64,000 nucleotides of DNA. Origin: Mesorhabditis belari (taxonomy: Eukaryota > Nematoda > Chromadorea > Rhabditida > Rhabditidae). The notes under the pieces are model-generated. The model made no database searches, was not told the DNA's origin, and saw only the letters and a list, made by a program, of their open reading frames with translations. The translations under genes and the position numbers were made by a program. The stretch lies in assembly GCA_958450365.1 (NCBI GenBank), contig CAUEEP010000727.1:1369501-1433500 (forward strand), in the 5' to 3' direction. Positions 1-10,790 of the stretch are shown piece by piece (position 1 is the first letter of the stretch; each line of letters opens with the position of its first letter).

Positions 1-342
1 TTCGCGTGGTGTGCGTGAGGTGAATCTCCTTTTCTTTCAATCTTTCTTTTCCCCCATCAATTCGTGGATGGCACCGAGTGACCCATCTCTATTTTCTCTC
101 GATCTTCAAACTCGAGTAATAACCCGAAAGAGACTACAAAAAAAATGGTTTTATTGGCTTGAATCCAGATGATCATTAAACGGGGATGTAGGTCTTAGAG
201 GAAAGGATTAGGCTCTTGTTGAGTTGAAGTTAAAGTTGAGATCTTAGGGTTCTAACTAAACTTGAAGATCTATTATAGTTTAATACACAAAAAGGAATCA
301 TTTGGTGATCATCTGGTGATCACTAGACAGTCTGGTCAAGGA

Positions 343-424
343 GCCCTAAGCTGATCTAGATGGAGCCCTAGCTGATCTAGATGAAGCCTATGGCTGATCT
401 AGATGGAGCCCTAGCTGATCTAGA
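343..424. repeat. short tandem repeat (about 24-bp unit)
   Basis: Three to four imperfect copies of a unit built on GCTGATCTAGATGGAGCCCT follow one another. Nothing coding is seen on either strand from position 1 to 645, which otherwise looks like plain AT-rich intergenic DNA. Confidence 0.7.
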
Positions 425-645
425 CCCGATCCGAAACCCAAGAAAAAGATTGGTAGACTCACTAAAATGAATAGCGTCAATCGATTCGCCGATCCCGAAA
501 ACCCTCGGGTACAAATTTAAAGCGGAATATCTTTCTTTTGATACGATCTATAAAGCAAAAGAAAAAGATGTTCTCTGTGCGGCCGCGTAATCGCTTTCCA
601 TCTGGCATACGCCCCTGGTATTAGGGGCTTCCTTTTTTGGCAAAG

Positions 646-835
646 ATTCAAAGTGAAAGGACTGAACCGGCTTCAACATATCCAGCGTCACAATGGGAAA
701 GTTTTTTAAGAAAAAATTTTCGGCTGAGATTTCACAATCCGTTAAACCTTTTTTTTCACTTAAACAGTAACTAAATTGAGTAACTATTGTGACGGACGGA
801 TATGTTGAAGCCGGTTCAGTCCTTTCACTTTGAAT
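646..835. mobile_element. MITE-like element with 38-bp perfect inverted ends
   Basis: The left arm (646-683) and right arm (798-835) are perfect reverse complements over 38 bases, starting ATTCAAAGTGAAAGGACTGA and ending with its complement. About 114 bases lie between them with no open frame. Short length, long terminal inverted repeats and no coding capacity fit a non-autonomous DNA transposon. I cannot define a target duplication with confidence. Confidence 0.75.
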
Positions 836-1289
836 GATTGCAAAACGGATTGAATGATTGCAAAAGAGTAATTTATGAGTTTAAAAGCTAAATAGCTAAA
901 TGGTTATACTTGAAGACTTAAAGAAAAACAAGTTGGCATTAAAAAAAAGAAAATAAAGCCCTCGTTGTTATGATTATCTGAACTTGACCCTTTTCCAGTT
1001 TGTCCGATCCGCCTCTCTTTTCCCTCAATCACTTGACATCAAATTCTTTCTCTTTCGGTTTAAAAAAAAAAGCTATTTACTGAGTGTTTGATTGAGTTTC
1101 AAGTCTGGCTTTTTTGAAAAATTTAAGTGGATTGTTACGTGGATTGTTACAAGATGGTACTCAAGTGGGGGGAAAAGTGGGTGATTAATTGATATGAACT
1201 CCGGGAAACTATGTGAAAAGCGAGATTGGTCAAAGATACGAATTGAGAGAGCTTGACAGTCAAGTTGGTGACTGAATGAGATCAATTCA

Positions 1290-1330
1290 TTAATCATCAA
1301 CGAACCATTTTTTCCGAGGTTGACTGATTT

Positions 1331-1364
<34 letters not shown>

Positions 1365-1554
1365 GTTTCCCAAGCGGGTTTCGTCGATTTCTGTGCTGTG
1401 AGTCGAGGTGATTTTCGAGGAGAATAAATGATGAGAACGATGAGGGACATTCATTGCAAACAAAGCAACAAGCATCGATTGATTGAGAAGAAAGAGATGA
1501 TGGAGGGGATGAGGTGGAGATTGTGGAGATGGGGATGAATCGAGACGAAGACAT
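1290..1554 (-). CDS. Probable C2H2 zinc-finger protein exon with polyasparagine tract
   Basis: From an ATG at 1554 the minus strand reads a Ser/Pro-rich leader and then one textbook C2H2 finger: F31-x-C33-x2-C36-x3-F40-x5-L46-x2-H49-x4-H54. A run of Asn codons follows, made by a (CAA)n repeat at about 1331-1364. C2H2 fingers usually bind DNA or RNA, so a nuclear regulator is the likely role, but the target is unknown. The frame stops soon after the Asn run. A second open stretch on the same strand at about 1140-1265 could be a following exon, but two frames are open there and I cannot choose. Upstream exons were not found. One finger matching at all spacings and hydrophobic positions is unlikely by chance; the full gene model is uncertain. 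Confidence 0.5.
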
Positions 1555-1865
1555 TGCTCATCGGTTTTAGAGGAGATCTGAAATGGAAAGGTGAATGACG
1601 TTAATTCATTGAAAAAGACAATAAGACATTTTGAATGAAATAAATAAAAGACAAAGTTCAGAAGATTAATTTGTTAACATTTTCAAACTCTCTGAAGTGG
1701 CTAGCGATTCTAAACCGGCAGTAGCTATAGTAGCAATAGCAGCTACAATTCGAGCGCTGTAACTCAAACTCGTAGCACAGAACATTCTAAAGTCTGCCCC
1801 GGCTACTATAGCCTATAAAGAATAAGATTATAAAGGATTATGGTAACAAAAAAGAATATTGAATT

Positions 1866-2272
1866 TGAATTTGAAGTCTAAATCTAGCAGTAAGCCAGTT
1901 AAAGTCTAAATCTTTGATAAAATGATAATATTGAAGAAAGATTTGAATGAAATCAATGCCACAAAGTGTATTGATGAACAGAAAGCGATAATATTTAGGA
2001 AAATGTTTGCAATTTGAGAGATTTATGTCGATTGGTTGATTTTGAAAGACTTTTGTCGATTGATTGGTTTTGAAATTTTTGAATTTGAAGTCTAAATCTA
2101 ACAGTAAGCCAGTTAAAGCCTAAATCTTTGATAAAATGATAATATTGAAGAAAGATTTGAATGAAATCAATGCCACAAAGTGTATGGATGAACAGAAAGT
2201 GATAATATTTAGGAAAATGTTTGCAATTTGAGAGATTTATGTCGATTGATTGGTTTTGAAAACTGTGGAAAA
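1866..2272. repeat. Tandem duplication, about 215-bp period
   Basis: The stretch from about 1866 to 2065 (GAATTTGAAGTCTAAATCTA and following) is repeated almost unchanged from about 2080 to 2270. The only differences are a few substitutions, such as TATTGATGAACAG versus TATGGATGAACAG. High identity points to a recent local duplication. No credible coding frame spans it. Confidence 0.85.
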
Positions 2273-4341
2273 TCTTCATTCAGCAAACAAGCAATCGATT
2301 GGATATTTCATTAGAAAAGAAATAAAAATGATATGATAAAAGAAGATTTTTGGAAAATGGAGTACAGTAGTTCTGAGAGTTTGTATTCAATAAGACTTTA
2401 GATGGGCTTTGTCCTCAGAAATGGAAACACACAAAACTTCACTCTCAAGAACATCATGGCTTTAGTGTGCTAGAAAGAATGCGCTTCTTAAACTTGTGAG
2501 TTCTACAAGAATCACGCCAGGAAAGCACACTGTGGATGTGTTTAGTGCGCTAGAAAGGGTGCATTCCCATGTTTGAGCACAAAGTACACAGCTCAAAGGC
2601 CGTAACCTATCACCTGCTATTCTGGACTTTCTGCAACTTGTTTCCTGATTGATTCAGCCAAGAACTATTGCAGGAAGTAGAGAAAGAGAAGAAAGAGAAG
2701 AATAGAGTAAGAGAAGAAAGAGAAGAAACAGTAAGAGAAACTGTTGATCCATAAAAGTTCCCCGAACATCATTTTTCTGTCATCACTTCAAAATTGTTGT
2801 CGTGGTTGAAGAGATTACCAATTGGTGATTCATTTTTTCGTGAAATGGATCTAATCATGAGATTTGAAAAGGAGAAAAGATGGGGGGAAGCTATCGATGA
2901 TTTGTGAGAGATTGAAGGGAAAGATAGCGCTGTGGAAGGGGTGGGTGGGTGACAACGAGACACTTATACTATCAAGGATTGTGGAGAGTTCTGTGGAGAC
3001 TTCTGACAAACTGTGGAGACAGTTTAAGTTCAGATCAGGAGCCGGATCTGGCTTCAGTGGCTGGCTGGGTTAAGTGGTCGGTTGAAGGTCGATTGCTGGG
3101 TTGCTAATGGTAAAGTGTTCAGAGAATCTCTGCAGACGATACTTGGGATTACTGTAGCCAGGCAGGACTACTGTAGTCAAGTAGGATTACTGTAGTCAAG
3201 TAGGATTACTGTAGTCAGGTAGGATTACAGTAATCGAGGATTACAGTCGCAAGTGGCTACGGGAGCTGATTGATTCAAGGGATTACGGTAGCTGACAGCA
3301 GACACAGTACAGGAACAAAGGCTACTCTGTAAAGTAACTCTGTAACTGTAAAGTACATCATAACCCTTTCACAGTCTAAAATCTAAAAATAGCATCTAAA
3401 CATGAAACAAATCGAATCCGACTTATCAGAAAGAATGATCTGATGTGCCTTGAATTCTATTGGCAGCTCTTTCCCCCCTTTTCTCTTTTCATTTCTTTCA
3501 TGTGATCTTCTCCGATGAATACTATCCATTTCCCCAATCTCTTCTCTCCATTTCCCCCATTTTCCCCATTTTCCGATATTTTGACACCATCCAGACACAA
3601 CTTTTCCTTCCATCAAGACCTGGGGAAGAAGAAGAAGGCTTACCGTATTTAAAAAATGGGGCAAAACACATGAAATAGTTTAACATTTTAACAGAAAATC
3701 GAGGGGAAAACACAGCTTGACTACATGAAACAAAGAAAACAAAGAAACAGCTTTAAATGAAAGCTGAACTTTTCAAAAACTGGATAAATTCAAATAATAA
3801 GGATATTCTGTGTTGTGTACAGTACTCTTGAAAGATTGGCCAAGTCTCCTGGCTTTCACTGACCAGATCAGCAAGGTAGAGCTAGAAATAAACAAGAAAT
3901 AAACAAGAAACTCTTTAGAAAAACAAAGTAGACAGCTTAGAATAGGTATCTGTGCAAAAGCTTGGGTTAAAATCTTAAAAACCCCAAGTCTTCAAAGTCT
4001 AAAAATACAAAATCCTGGATGAGTCGATACAAAAAAGAGGCTGGGAAATCCGTAGACACAAGAAAATGAAAAGATCTCTTGAAAGCCACACTCATGCATC
4101 TCAACAAGTCAAAAAGGGTGGAGGGAAAAAGAAAACAATTCATTTCAGAAAACGAATGAGTAATCACCGAAAAAAAAAGAGTGAGAAATCACAGAAAAAA
4201 CATGAAATGTTAGCTTTTTTTTGCTATTGATTTTGAAAAGTTCAACTCATCCAATAAGCTAAAGGGCGAAGGGATTCTTGGAAGGAGAAAAAAAGGGGGA
4301 AAAAAGGCAACGATTTTTGAAGGAACGATTAACCTTAAAGA
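2273..4341. other. Gene-poor stretch with a small minisatellite
   Basis: No convincing gene is seen. At about 3165-3235 there are four copies of a 19-bp unit GATTACTGTAGTCAAGTAG. At 2463-2600 lies a dispersed motif (GTGCGCTAGAAAG ... CACAAAGTACACA) whose relatives recur near 24930 and 55680. The longest open frames here are pyrimidine-tract artefacts without family motifs or paired splice sites. Confidence 0.6.
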
Positions 4342-4935
4342 ATATGGAGATATAGCTTTGAAAAACATTGATAAAGGTTGGATAATGAAGATAGAGAAGA
4401 CCGAAATCTTTAGCTAACAATGAGCTTGATTGAGAAAGATCACCTCATGGAAATTCCATTCAAAAACAGTTATCGAGAGCCATCTAATATGGAGATATGA
4501 CTTTGAAAAACATTGATAAAGGTTGGATAATGAAGATAAAGAAGATCAAAACCTTTAGCTAACAGCTTGATTGAGAGAGATCATCTCATGGAAATTCCGT
4601 TCAAAAACAGTTATCGACAGCCATCTAATCGACAGCCAATATCTTTAATTGAGAAAAATCATTGATATTGAATGAAAGGTGAAAATAAAGAGAAAAACGG
4701 AAAACATCTCATGAAAGGTCATGTGTGAAGGAGCAAAAAAAGAAGGGAAGGGGAGGTGGAGAAGCGCGATGATATTGAGAATGAGAGGTGGACGGTCAAT
4801 CACTGATCGTCTAGTAAAGGGGAAAGAGAGGGGGCGAAATGAGTAGTAAAAGATTGAAAAAGTGAAGGAAAAGAGGTGAAAGAGATGATCTCATGGAAAT
4901 TCCACTCAAAAACAGTTATCGACAGCCATCTAATA
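4342..4935. repeat. Tandem duplication, about 145-bp period, 2 full copies plus partial
   Basis: The block beginning GGAGATATAGCTTTGAAAAA (about 4344-4490) is repeated at about 4491-4630. A third, truncated copy of its end (CATGGAAATTCCACTCAAAA...) lies at about 4890-4935. Each copy ends in the same AACAGTTATCGACAGCCATC sequence. No coding function is evident. Confidence 0.8.
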
Positions 4936-5194
4936 TCTTTTTCTTTACCCTTTTCCTCTTCCCCCATCAATATCTTGTCCTTTTTTTTGAGTGGGTTGAG
5001 AAGTTCAGCGAACACAGCAATCTTTTCTCCTTTTCAATCTCTATCTATCCATTTCACGCTGCTTGGAAAAATTTGCTACGTTTCTCTTTACCAAAAATGA
5101 ATCTTTCACTTTGAAAGGTGAAAGGGTAATTGTGATATCATAGATGAAAATTTAGAACTTAAAAAGAGAATACCTTCTTTTTCTCTAATCTGTT

Positions 5195-5534
5195 AATCTG
5201 CTAATTGCATATTCAAAGATGAAAAATTTAAGGTACATTATCGGCTAGTAGAACAATTTGTTTTGGCTTAAAGCTTAGCTTTTCATACCAGCATTTATAG
5301 TTTGCGACTACCGTCTTTTTCTCTAATAGTTAGTGCACCCCGGCAAGCCGAGTTGGTAACGATTTTACGGTTTCCAAGCTTTTGCAGAAGCTCAACACTC
5401 TAGTCCGCTCACTAGATCTCATCGTCAGCTACATTTTCCGATCCCACATCGATAGGTTCTGATAAGCGGTTCTCGAGATTTTCGAGGAATTTAGGCGATG
5501 CTCAGAGTGCACTACTATTAGAGGAAATACGGTA
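5195..5534. mobile_element. MITE-like element (TACCGT...ACGGTA) with attached duplicated flank
   Basis: The core, about 5309-5534, has inverted ends: CTCTAATAGTTAGTGCACC on the left and the complement of GTGCACTACTATTAGAG on the right, bounded by TACCGT and ACGGTA. A second copy lies in opposite orientation at 32036-32262. The similarity continues outside the core (5195-5308 matches 32263-32375), so the repeated unit is larger than the palindrome-ended core. No open frame. Confidence 0.75.
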
Positions 5535-5691
5535 ATGCTTTAGAAGAGACTTTAGCGGAGATCAGAGATTCGATTTGATGCGTTAGGAGTAGGAAATTGT
5601 TGGAAATTAAAAGTTTATTGAACAAATGAAACTTTCGTATCTTTGAAAGCAATGCCTAGCTCTTGCAAGTTCGATACTTGAACACGCTTGG

Positions 5692-5743
5692 ACCTTACTA
5701 GCCGATCTGATCACCTCTTGGTGATCAGATCGGCTAGTAAGGT
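5692..5743. repeat. Perfect 24-bp hairpin with 4-base loop
   Basis: ACCTTACTAGCCGATCTGAT plus CACC (5692-5715) is followed by loop TCTT and then its exact reverse complement to 5743. The perfect stem suggests a recently formed or maintained inverted repeat. It would fold in RNA or extrude in DNA. There is no gene nearby to define it as a terminator. Confidence 0.8.
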
Positions 5744-8700
5744 TTATAGCAGAACTGGTTTGGCATAAAGTACGAGTTCTTTCATGACTTTTGACATATA
5801 AGCCAGGCTATGCTAGACTAAAGCCCGGCTCAAAGCCAAGTTCAACTTGTCTCCTGGTGGATTCACGTTTATGGACCAAATTTGTAGCAAAGTGGGCCAG
5901 CCAAGTAGAAGATTATGCAAGATCGGAAGCCAGGCTATGAATTGCCTGGTTTCAAAACTGGTATCAAACTTAAGTATTGCAGATACAAGACCCAAATATG
6001 TGTCTAGTATCACAAGTGCATATCAAAAACGGGATCTGGATGAAGAATGAAGAATGAAGAATGAGGAATGAAGAATGGAGAATGGAGAATGATTGAGAAT
6101 AGAGTTCGGGGTAAAAAGTGTTCGTCCCAATCGTCACAGACAGACAGACAGAGACCAAAAGCAAGAGTGCCACACATATGCTTCGAGTGATCGTTTGGAT
6201 GGAAAAAGGGGAGGGACTGTATGTGAGATTGGGAGGAGAAGAAGCAGTCATAACCCAAGGAAAGGGGGAGCGGCTGTTTGACCCAATGGGGTGACCGTCT
6301 CTCATACCAATCCCTGTCTCATAGCTGGGATTGACGAGGGGTTTTTACAAATGCCCCACCGTACTTTTAGCTTCTTTTGAGGCACTCATTGTAAAGGTCA
6401 TCCCAGCCATCCATCTAGATTTATGTTTTCTGACCGTTTCTCCTTCCTATAAGTTCTATAAGCATTGGCATCATGCCATTTTCTTCATTAAAATAGCAAA
6501 TAATATCTGAAAATTTCCGCGAAATGTCTCTGGTGGTGTCAAAATGGCATTCGGGACAGAGATTGAGTCATCCATTCAGTCATCCATTTCCCCGATTCGA
6601 TGGGAAAATTGAGAAGTTCAGAGAATGGATATGAGGGGCGGAAAGCGATTCTTTTAGTTGATGTTATTTGTAAAAAAAAAGTTGATGGAAATGTTTTTGC
6701 GTTTAACTTAGGATGAGATGCGATGTGCTTTGACTGGTTAAAGACATGCAAAAGTTGATATGCGAAAAGTAAGGTGTCTAACAGATTATATAAAACTAGG
6801 CTTTTTGTTTCTCAGTAACAGGCATCAGGTTTTAAAGTTTGAAAATAAAATAACTTATTGCAAATAAAAGCACGGGATACGTTACGGGATTGTCGTTAAA
6901 AAAAAAGTGTTTCCAGGTTATGTTCACTAAATTCACACTTTTACTACTTTAAAAAGTCTTTGTTTTTGGATCAAATTCGATTATGGTTTTAAGTAAAGTA
7001 AGTAAATAGTAAGTAAGTAATAAAGTAATTAATAAAGTAAGTAAGTAATAAAGTAATTAATAAAGTAAGTAAATAAAGTAGAGAAATCTAATTGTACTAA
7101 TTGTATGTTTAAACTGAGCAGTACGATAATGTAGAAGATGGAAATGGAAAGATATATTAGACATGGTGAAACTTCAATCGTATTTAGAGTTTGAAAGTTT
7201 TGCAATGGTTTGATTTGAGGAAGAAAGTCATCAAATGCCAAAAAGAGTTATAAAGCTCTTGACAAGTTTCAAAAAAGTATCAATGGTGGAAGAGGCACAT
7301 CTGGTGACCTGAGAACGGGAAAATCCCGGAAAAAGAGGGGAGCATGCTATCCATTGAAGGTTCATTGAAGATCCATTCAAAGAGTGAACCGCCTTGAAAT
7401 TGTAACAGATAAACTAAATAATAAAGTGAAGAGATTAAAAGAAAAGAGATCATTGAATAACCCATCTCGTTACGTAACAAAGTGCTGTTCTTTTGATGGA
7501 GGACTAGGCGATTTTTCGAGCAGCAAGAGTAAACATTGTTGATACCTATAGACAGACCTTTAGAGGATTCTTGATCCTCTTCATTACATAGAGACCATTC
7601 CACTCCCTTTCACTCACTCATAGGTCATGTTTGAGCCGGAAAGCCTCACCCCACAAGCCAAACCCTGTCTTCTTTTGATCTTCAACACTTCTTTTGATCA
7701 CTTATCCCTTTTACAAGGTTCACATGTAAATACTTGGGCACACATTAGAGCTTTTAGAGGATAAGGAATGGCTCTGACTAGCCGACCGTAACTAATTAAC
7801 TTTTCGGGACTCCAGTAAAGTAAGTTAGATATAATAAGTCAGCAAAGTCTTTGCGAGATCATCAAAAACTTTTTCTAAGCATTCCAATGATTCAATGACA
7901 ATTGGAAGCTGTGATTCCAATGGTCATTGAATCCAATGATTTGAAAAGTGAGCTGGGTTTCCTCCCAGTTTTTATCAAAGCTCCTTTAGGTGATCAAAAC
8001 ATCGCTGGTGGTCTGTTCCTGTCGATCAGAGCCTCATTTTTTAAGGTCCAATTTCATGGATTCCTTTCTTTAGAGATCAAAGAGAATTTGATCAAGTTGA
8101 TGCTCACTTTTTAGAAAAAAAAGGGTTGGAATGATGTTCTTCGAATGGAAAGGACCCAGGGAGTACCAGGGGACACTTCTCTGTCTCTTTCGAGGGGAAA
8201 AAGATCTAAAAAAGAAAAGGAGTAAGGGATTGTAATGAAAAGAAAAGGGCTTCTGTTTGCACCTCTCTTTTTCTTTTCACCGGGTCTCGATTTCTTGACC
8301 TTTTCCCTCTTTTGTTGGAGTGATCCCACTTTGTCTTTCAAAGCATGATGGTCATTCTCGACTTCTCAAAAATCTCCTTTTTTTTCCAATTGAGTCACTC
8401 GATCTTATGGTCTCACAAGGTCTATGGCCTTGTTTCACAAGGCCGAAGCCTTCTGAAACATTTCAAGATGTTTTTGTCAAATTAATCAAGAGATAAAAAG
8501 ACATGGGATGATGAAAGAAATATAGAGAAAATATAAAAGAAGAAATTTGCCGACTGGTTTAGTTGATAAGTGCTGTTCAATTTCAACTGATAGTTTAAAG
8601 TTTTCTGCTTTGATAACTGATAGTTTAAAGTTTTCTCACTTTGGACTAGATTGGCTTATCAGTCCATTTAATGCCAGAAATCTCGGATAACTGAATATTC

Positions 8701-9099
8701 TGGTATTTTCTACCGTAAACGATTTTCTATTTCCTACTAGTTTACTATTAGACTGATAATCAAGTCTAATCTAAAGTATGAAAGAAAGCTGAACAACTGC
8801 TGAACTCCAATTGCTCCTAATTCTCAAAGCAAGTCGGGCTTTAAAAAAAGTATATACTGGTTTATTCAACCAATCCAAGCAATCAATCATAATACAGAAG
8901 CAAATCCTATTGAAAGCATAACCTAGCCTAACCTAACCTAGCCTAACCTACTTAATGCCATGAAAAGACTTCAAACTCTTAACTTAAGCATAACTCTTGA
9001 AAGGCAATGATCATTATTTTGTGGAGTGACGATGCTGGTCAATGAAAGGAAATAACCGTTTTTAATGGCTGCAGTTTTATGTGAAAGCCAACCCGTAGT
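5744..9099. other. Gene-poor stretch with microsatellites
   Basis: I see no gene here. A GAATGAAGAAT-type microsatellite lies at about 6035-6098 and an AAGTAAGTAA/AATAAAGTAA repeat at about 6990-7085. A degenerate run of CCTAACCTAGCCTAA near 8920-8952 recalls, but is not, the nematode telomere repeat. Several 60-110-codon open frames exist on both strands. They lack family motifs and splice-paired partners. Confidence 0.55.
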
Positions 9100-9229
9100 T
9101 TAATTTCAACGGGCACGGTGCGTTACATTGCTCTGCGCTTGGGATAACTCCGAACCTGCGATTAGCCGAGCCCAACGTTGCTTAACTTGGCAGATGCCGT
9201 GTTTCAACGTGGCGAGAACGTAAACTACG
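9100..9229. mobile_element. Possible short inverted-repeat element
   Basis: CCGTAGTTTA near 9101 is mirrored by TAAACTACGG ending near 9228. The sequence between is clearly richer in G+C than its surroundings. The inverted ends are only about 10 bases, so this could be chance or a decayed MITE. Confidence 0.4.
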
Positions 9230-9816
9230 GTTTTTCTATAGTACTTAAAGACTATCAAGTCAAGAGTACGGTATTACAGAAATAGCCGTTTAAAGTTCGC
9301 TACCAGTACAGCAAGTTACATTGAATCAAGAGTACAAGTCCAAAAGCTTCAAAGATTTCATAACTTTGACTAAAAACGGGGAAACGAACGAAGGACTAGC
9401 AAAAATCGAGCGTCTCTACCATCTCATGACCGTGAAAAAAAAACGGTAGTCGGTTTGGGAATGGAAGGGGGAAAGAGGAGGGGTCAAACAAGGCCCGGGG
9501 GAAGGGGGAGAGATGAGTGACGGTGTTAGGGACTCAAAAGACTCAAACAGACACAAACCTCATCCAATACAAAAAATGAGTGAAGAGAGAAAAGGGATGC
9601 GGAGACGTGTCTCTTTCCCCTCAACACAAAATAGTTCACAGAAAACAGAAGGGGGAACAAGAAATGGTGATTGGGGGAAAGGGGGATGGAGAAGAGACGG
9701 AAAGTGGACCATCACGCACAAATTTCTTACAATGGTTCGGAAGAGTTTCTTGGAGAAGTGATGAATGGGACAAGAAATCATTGACTTTATAGTTTTATTT
9801 TGAGTAGATTGTGTTT

Positions 9817-9908
9817 CTTTGCGTTTTCTAAAACCTATAAACTTTCAAAAGCTTTAGTGAAGGCAAACTAAAGCTTTTGAAAGTTTATAGGTTTTAGAAA
9901 ACGCAAAG
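9817..9908. repeat. Perfect 42-bp hairpin with 8-base loop
   Basis: The arm at 9817-9858 (begins CTTTGCGTTTTCTAAAACCT) and the arm at 9867-9908 are exact reverse complements over 42 bases, separated by the loop GAAGGCAA. A transcript would form a long perfect duplex, longer and more perfect than a usual miRNA precursor. It may be a minimal MITE or a source of small RNAs. No promoter is identified. Confidence 0.85.
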
Positions 9909-10427
9909 GCACACAGTTTTTCAATCAAAAACCAATCTTTCCTTCAGTTTTTATCCGATATCTTGTATCTTTTGGTATCTTTAATGGATTAGACCAAAGA
10001 TAGCTAGATTGGATAAAAACTAGCGACAAGGATAGGGTAGCTTTTAAAAGTTACCATTTAGAAAGCGCAAAGCCAGGAGTTTTCATTTTTTAAAGAACTT
10101 CTCGCTTTTATGTTCAGATACACTTTTCTACAAAAGAAACAGGTTATAGCAGCTTATTTAAACAGTTACATGTAGCCATCGATTGTTGCGACGAGAAAAT
10201 ATTGAACGCGTCAGATAAGGCAATGTCTGGCTTGAATCAAATGTGGCGTGTAGCTCCTCAATTGAATGACTCGTTTATCGAACCTCTCTCTAAAACTTGG
10301 ATAATTAAACCATGATGAAAAAACAATGAAAGAGAGAGAGAGAACGGAAAACAATATAGAATGATTTAAGATTACTTTACAGACAAACAATTACGACGAT
10401 ACAAATGAGAAAAATGAATGGCTTTCC

Positions 10428-10790
10428 GGGGGGTGAGACAAATGCGACCTTTTTTTTGCGCACCTTTTTTTTTGCTGGAAAAGGCCTTAGGCAAAGCCGT
10501 AGAGCTTCGAAAATATTTCCATATAAGGGAATCGTATGCGTAGATTCAGAATTTTGACAAATCAGACCTCGCTGACACGTCAAATTTGGGCTAAAATGCA
10601 AAAACTACGCAACTTAACGCTTTTCCGCAGTTTTTGCCTTTTAGCCCAAATTTGACGTGTCAGCGAGGTCTGATTTGTCGAAATTCGGAATCTACGCATA
10701 CGATTCCCTTATATGGAAATATTTTCGAAGCTCTACGGCCTTGCCTAAGGCCTTTTCCAGCAAAAAAAGGTCGCATTTGTCCCACTCCCG
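10428..10790. mobile_element. MITE family A, copy 1 (GGGxGxGACAAATGCGACC ends)
   Basis: A nearly full-length palindrome. The left half starts GGGTGAGACAAATGCGACC and the right half ends GGTCGCATTTGTCCCACTCCC. The arms match through TTTTTGCTGGAAAAGGCCTT and GCTGACACGTCAAATTTGGG. Related copies lie at 58537-59015 and 63243-63599. An imperfect direct repeat (GAAAAATGAATnnCTTTCCGG) flanks the element on both sides. No coding capacity. Confidence 0.85.

Noticed and set aside
1073..1450. Polyglutamine frame
   Set aside because: Alternative frame of the same CAA repeat; the zinc-finger frame explains the region better.
8920..8952. Interstitial telomere repeat
   Set aside because: The units are CCTAAC/CCTAGC mixtures, not regular TTAGGC arrays; too short and degenerate.
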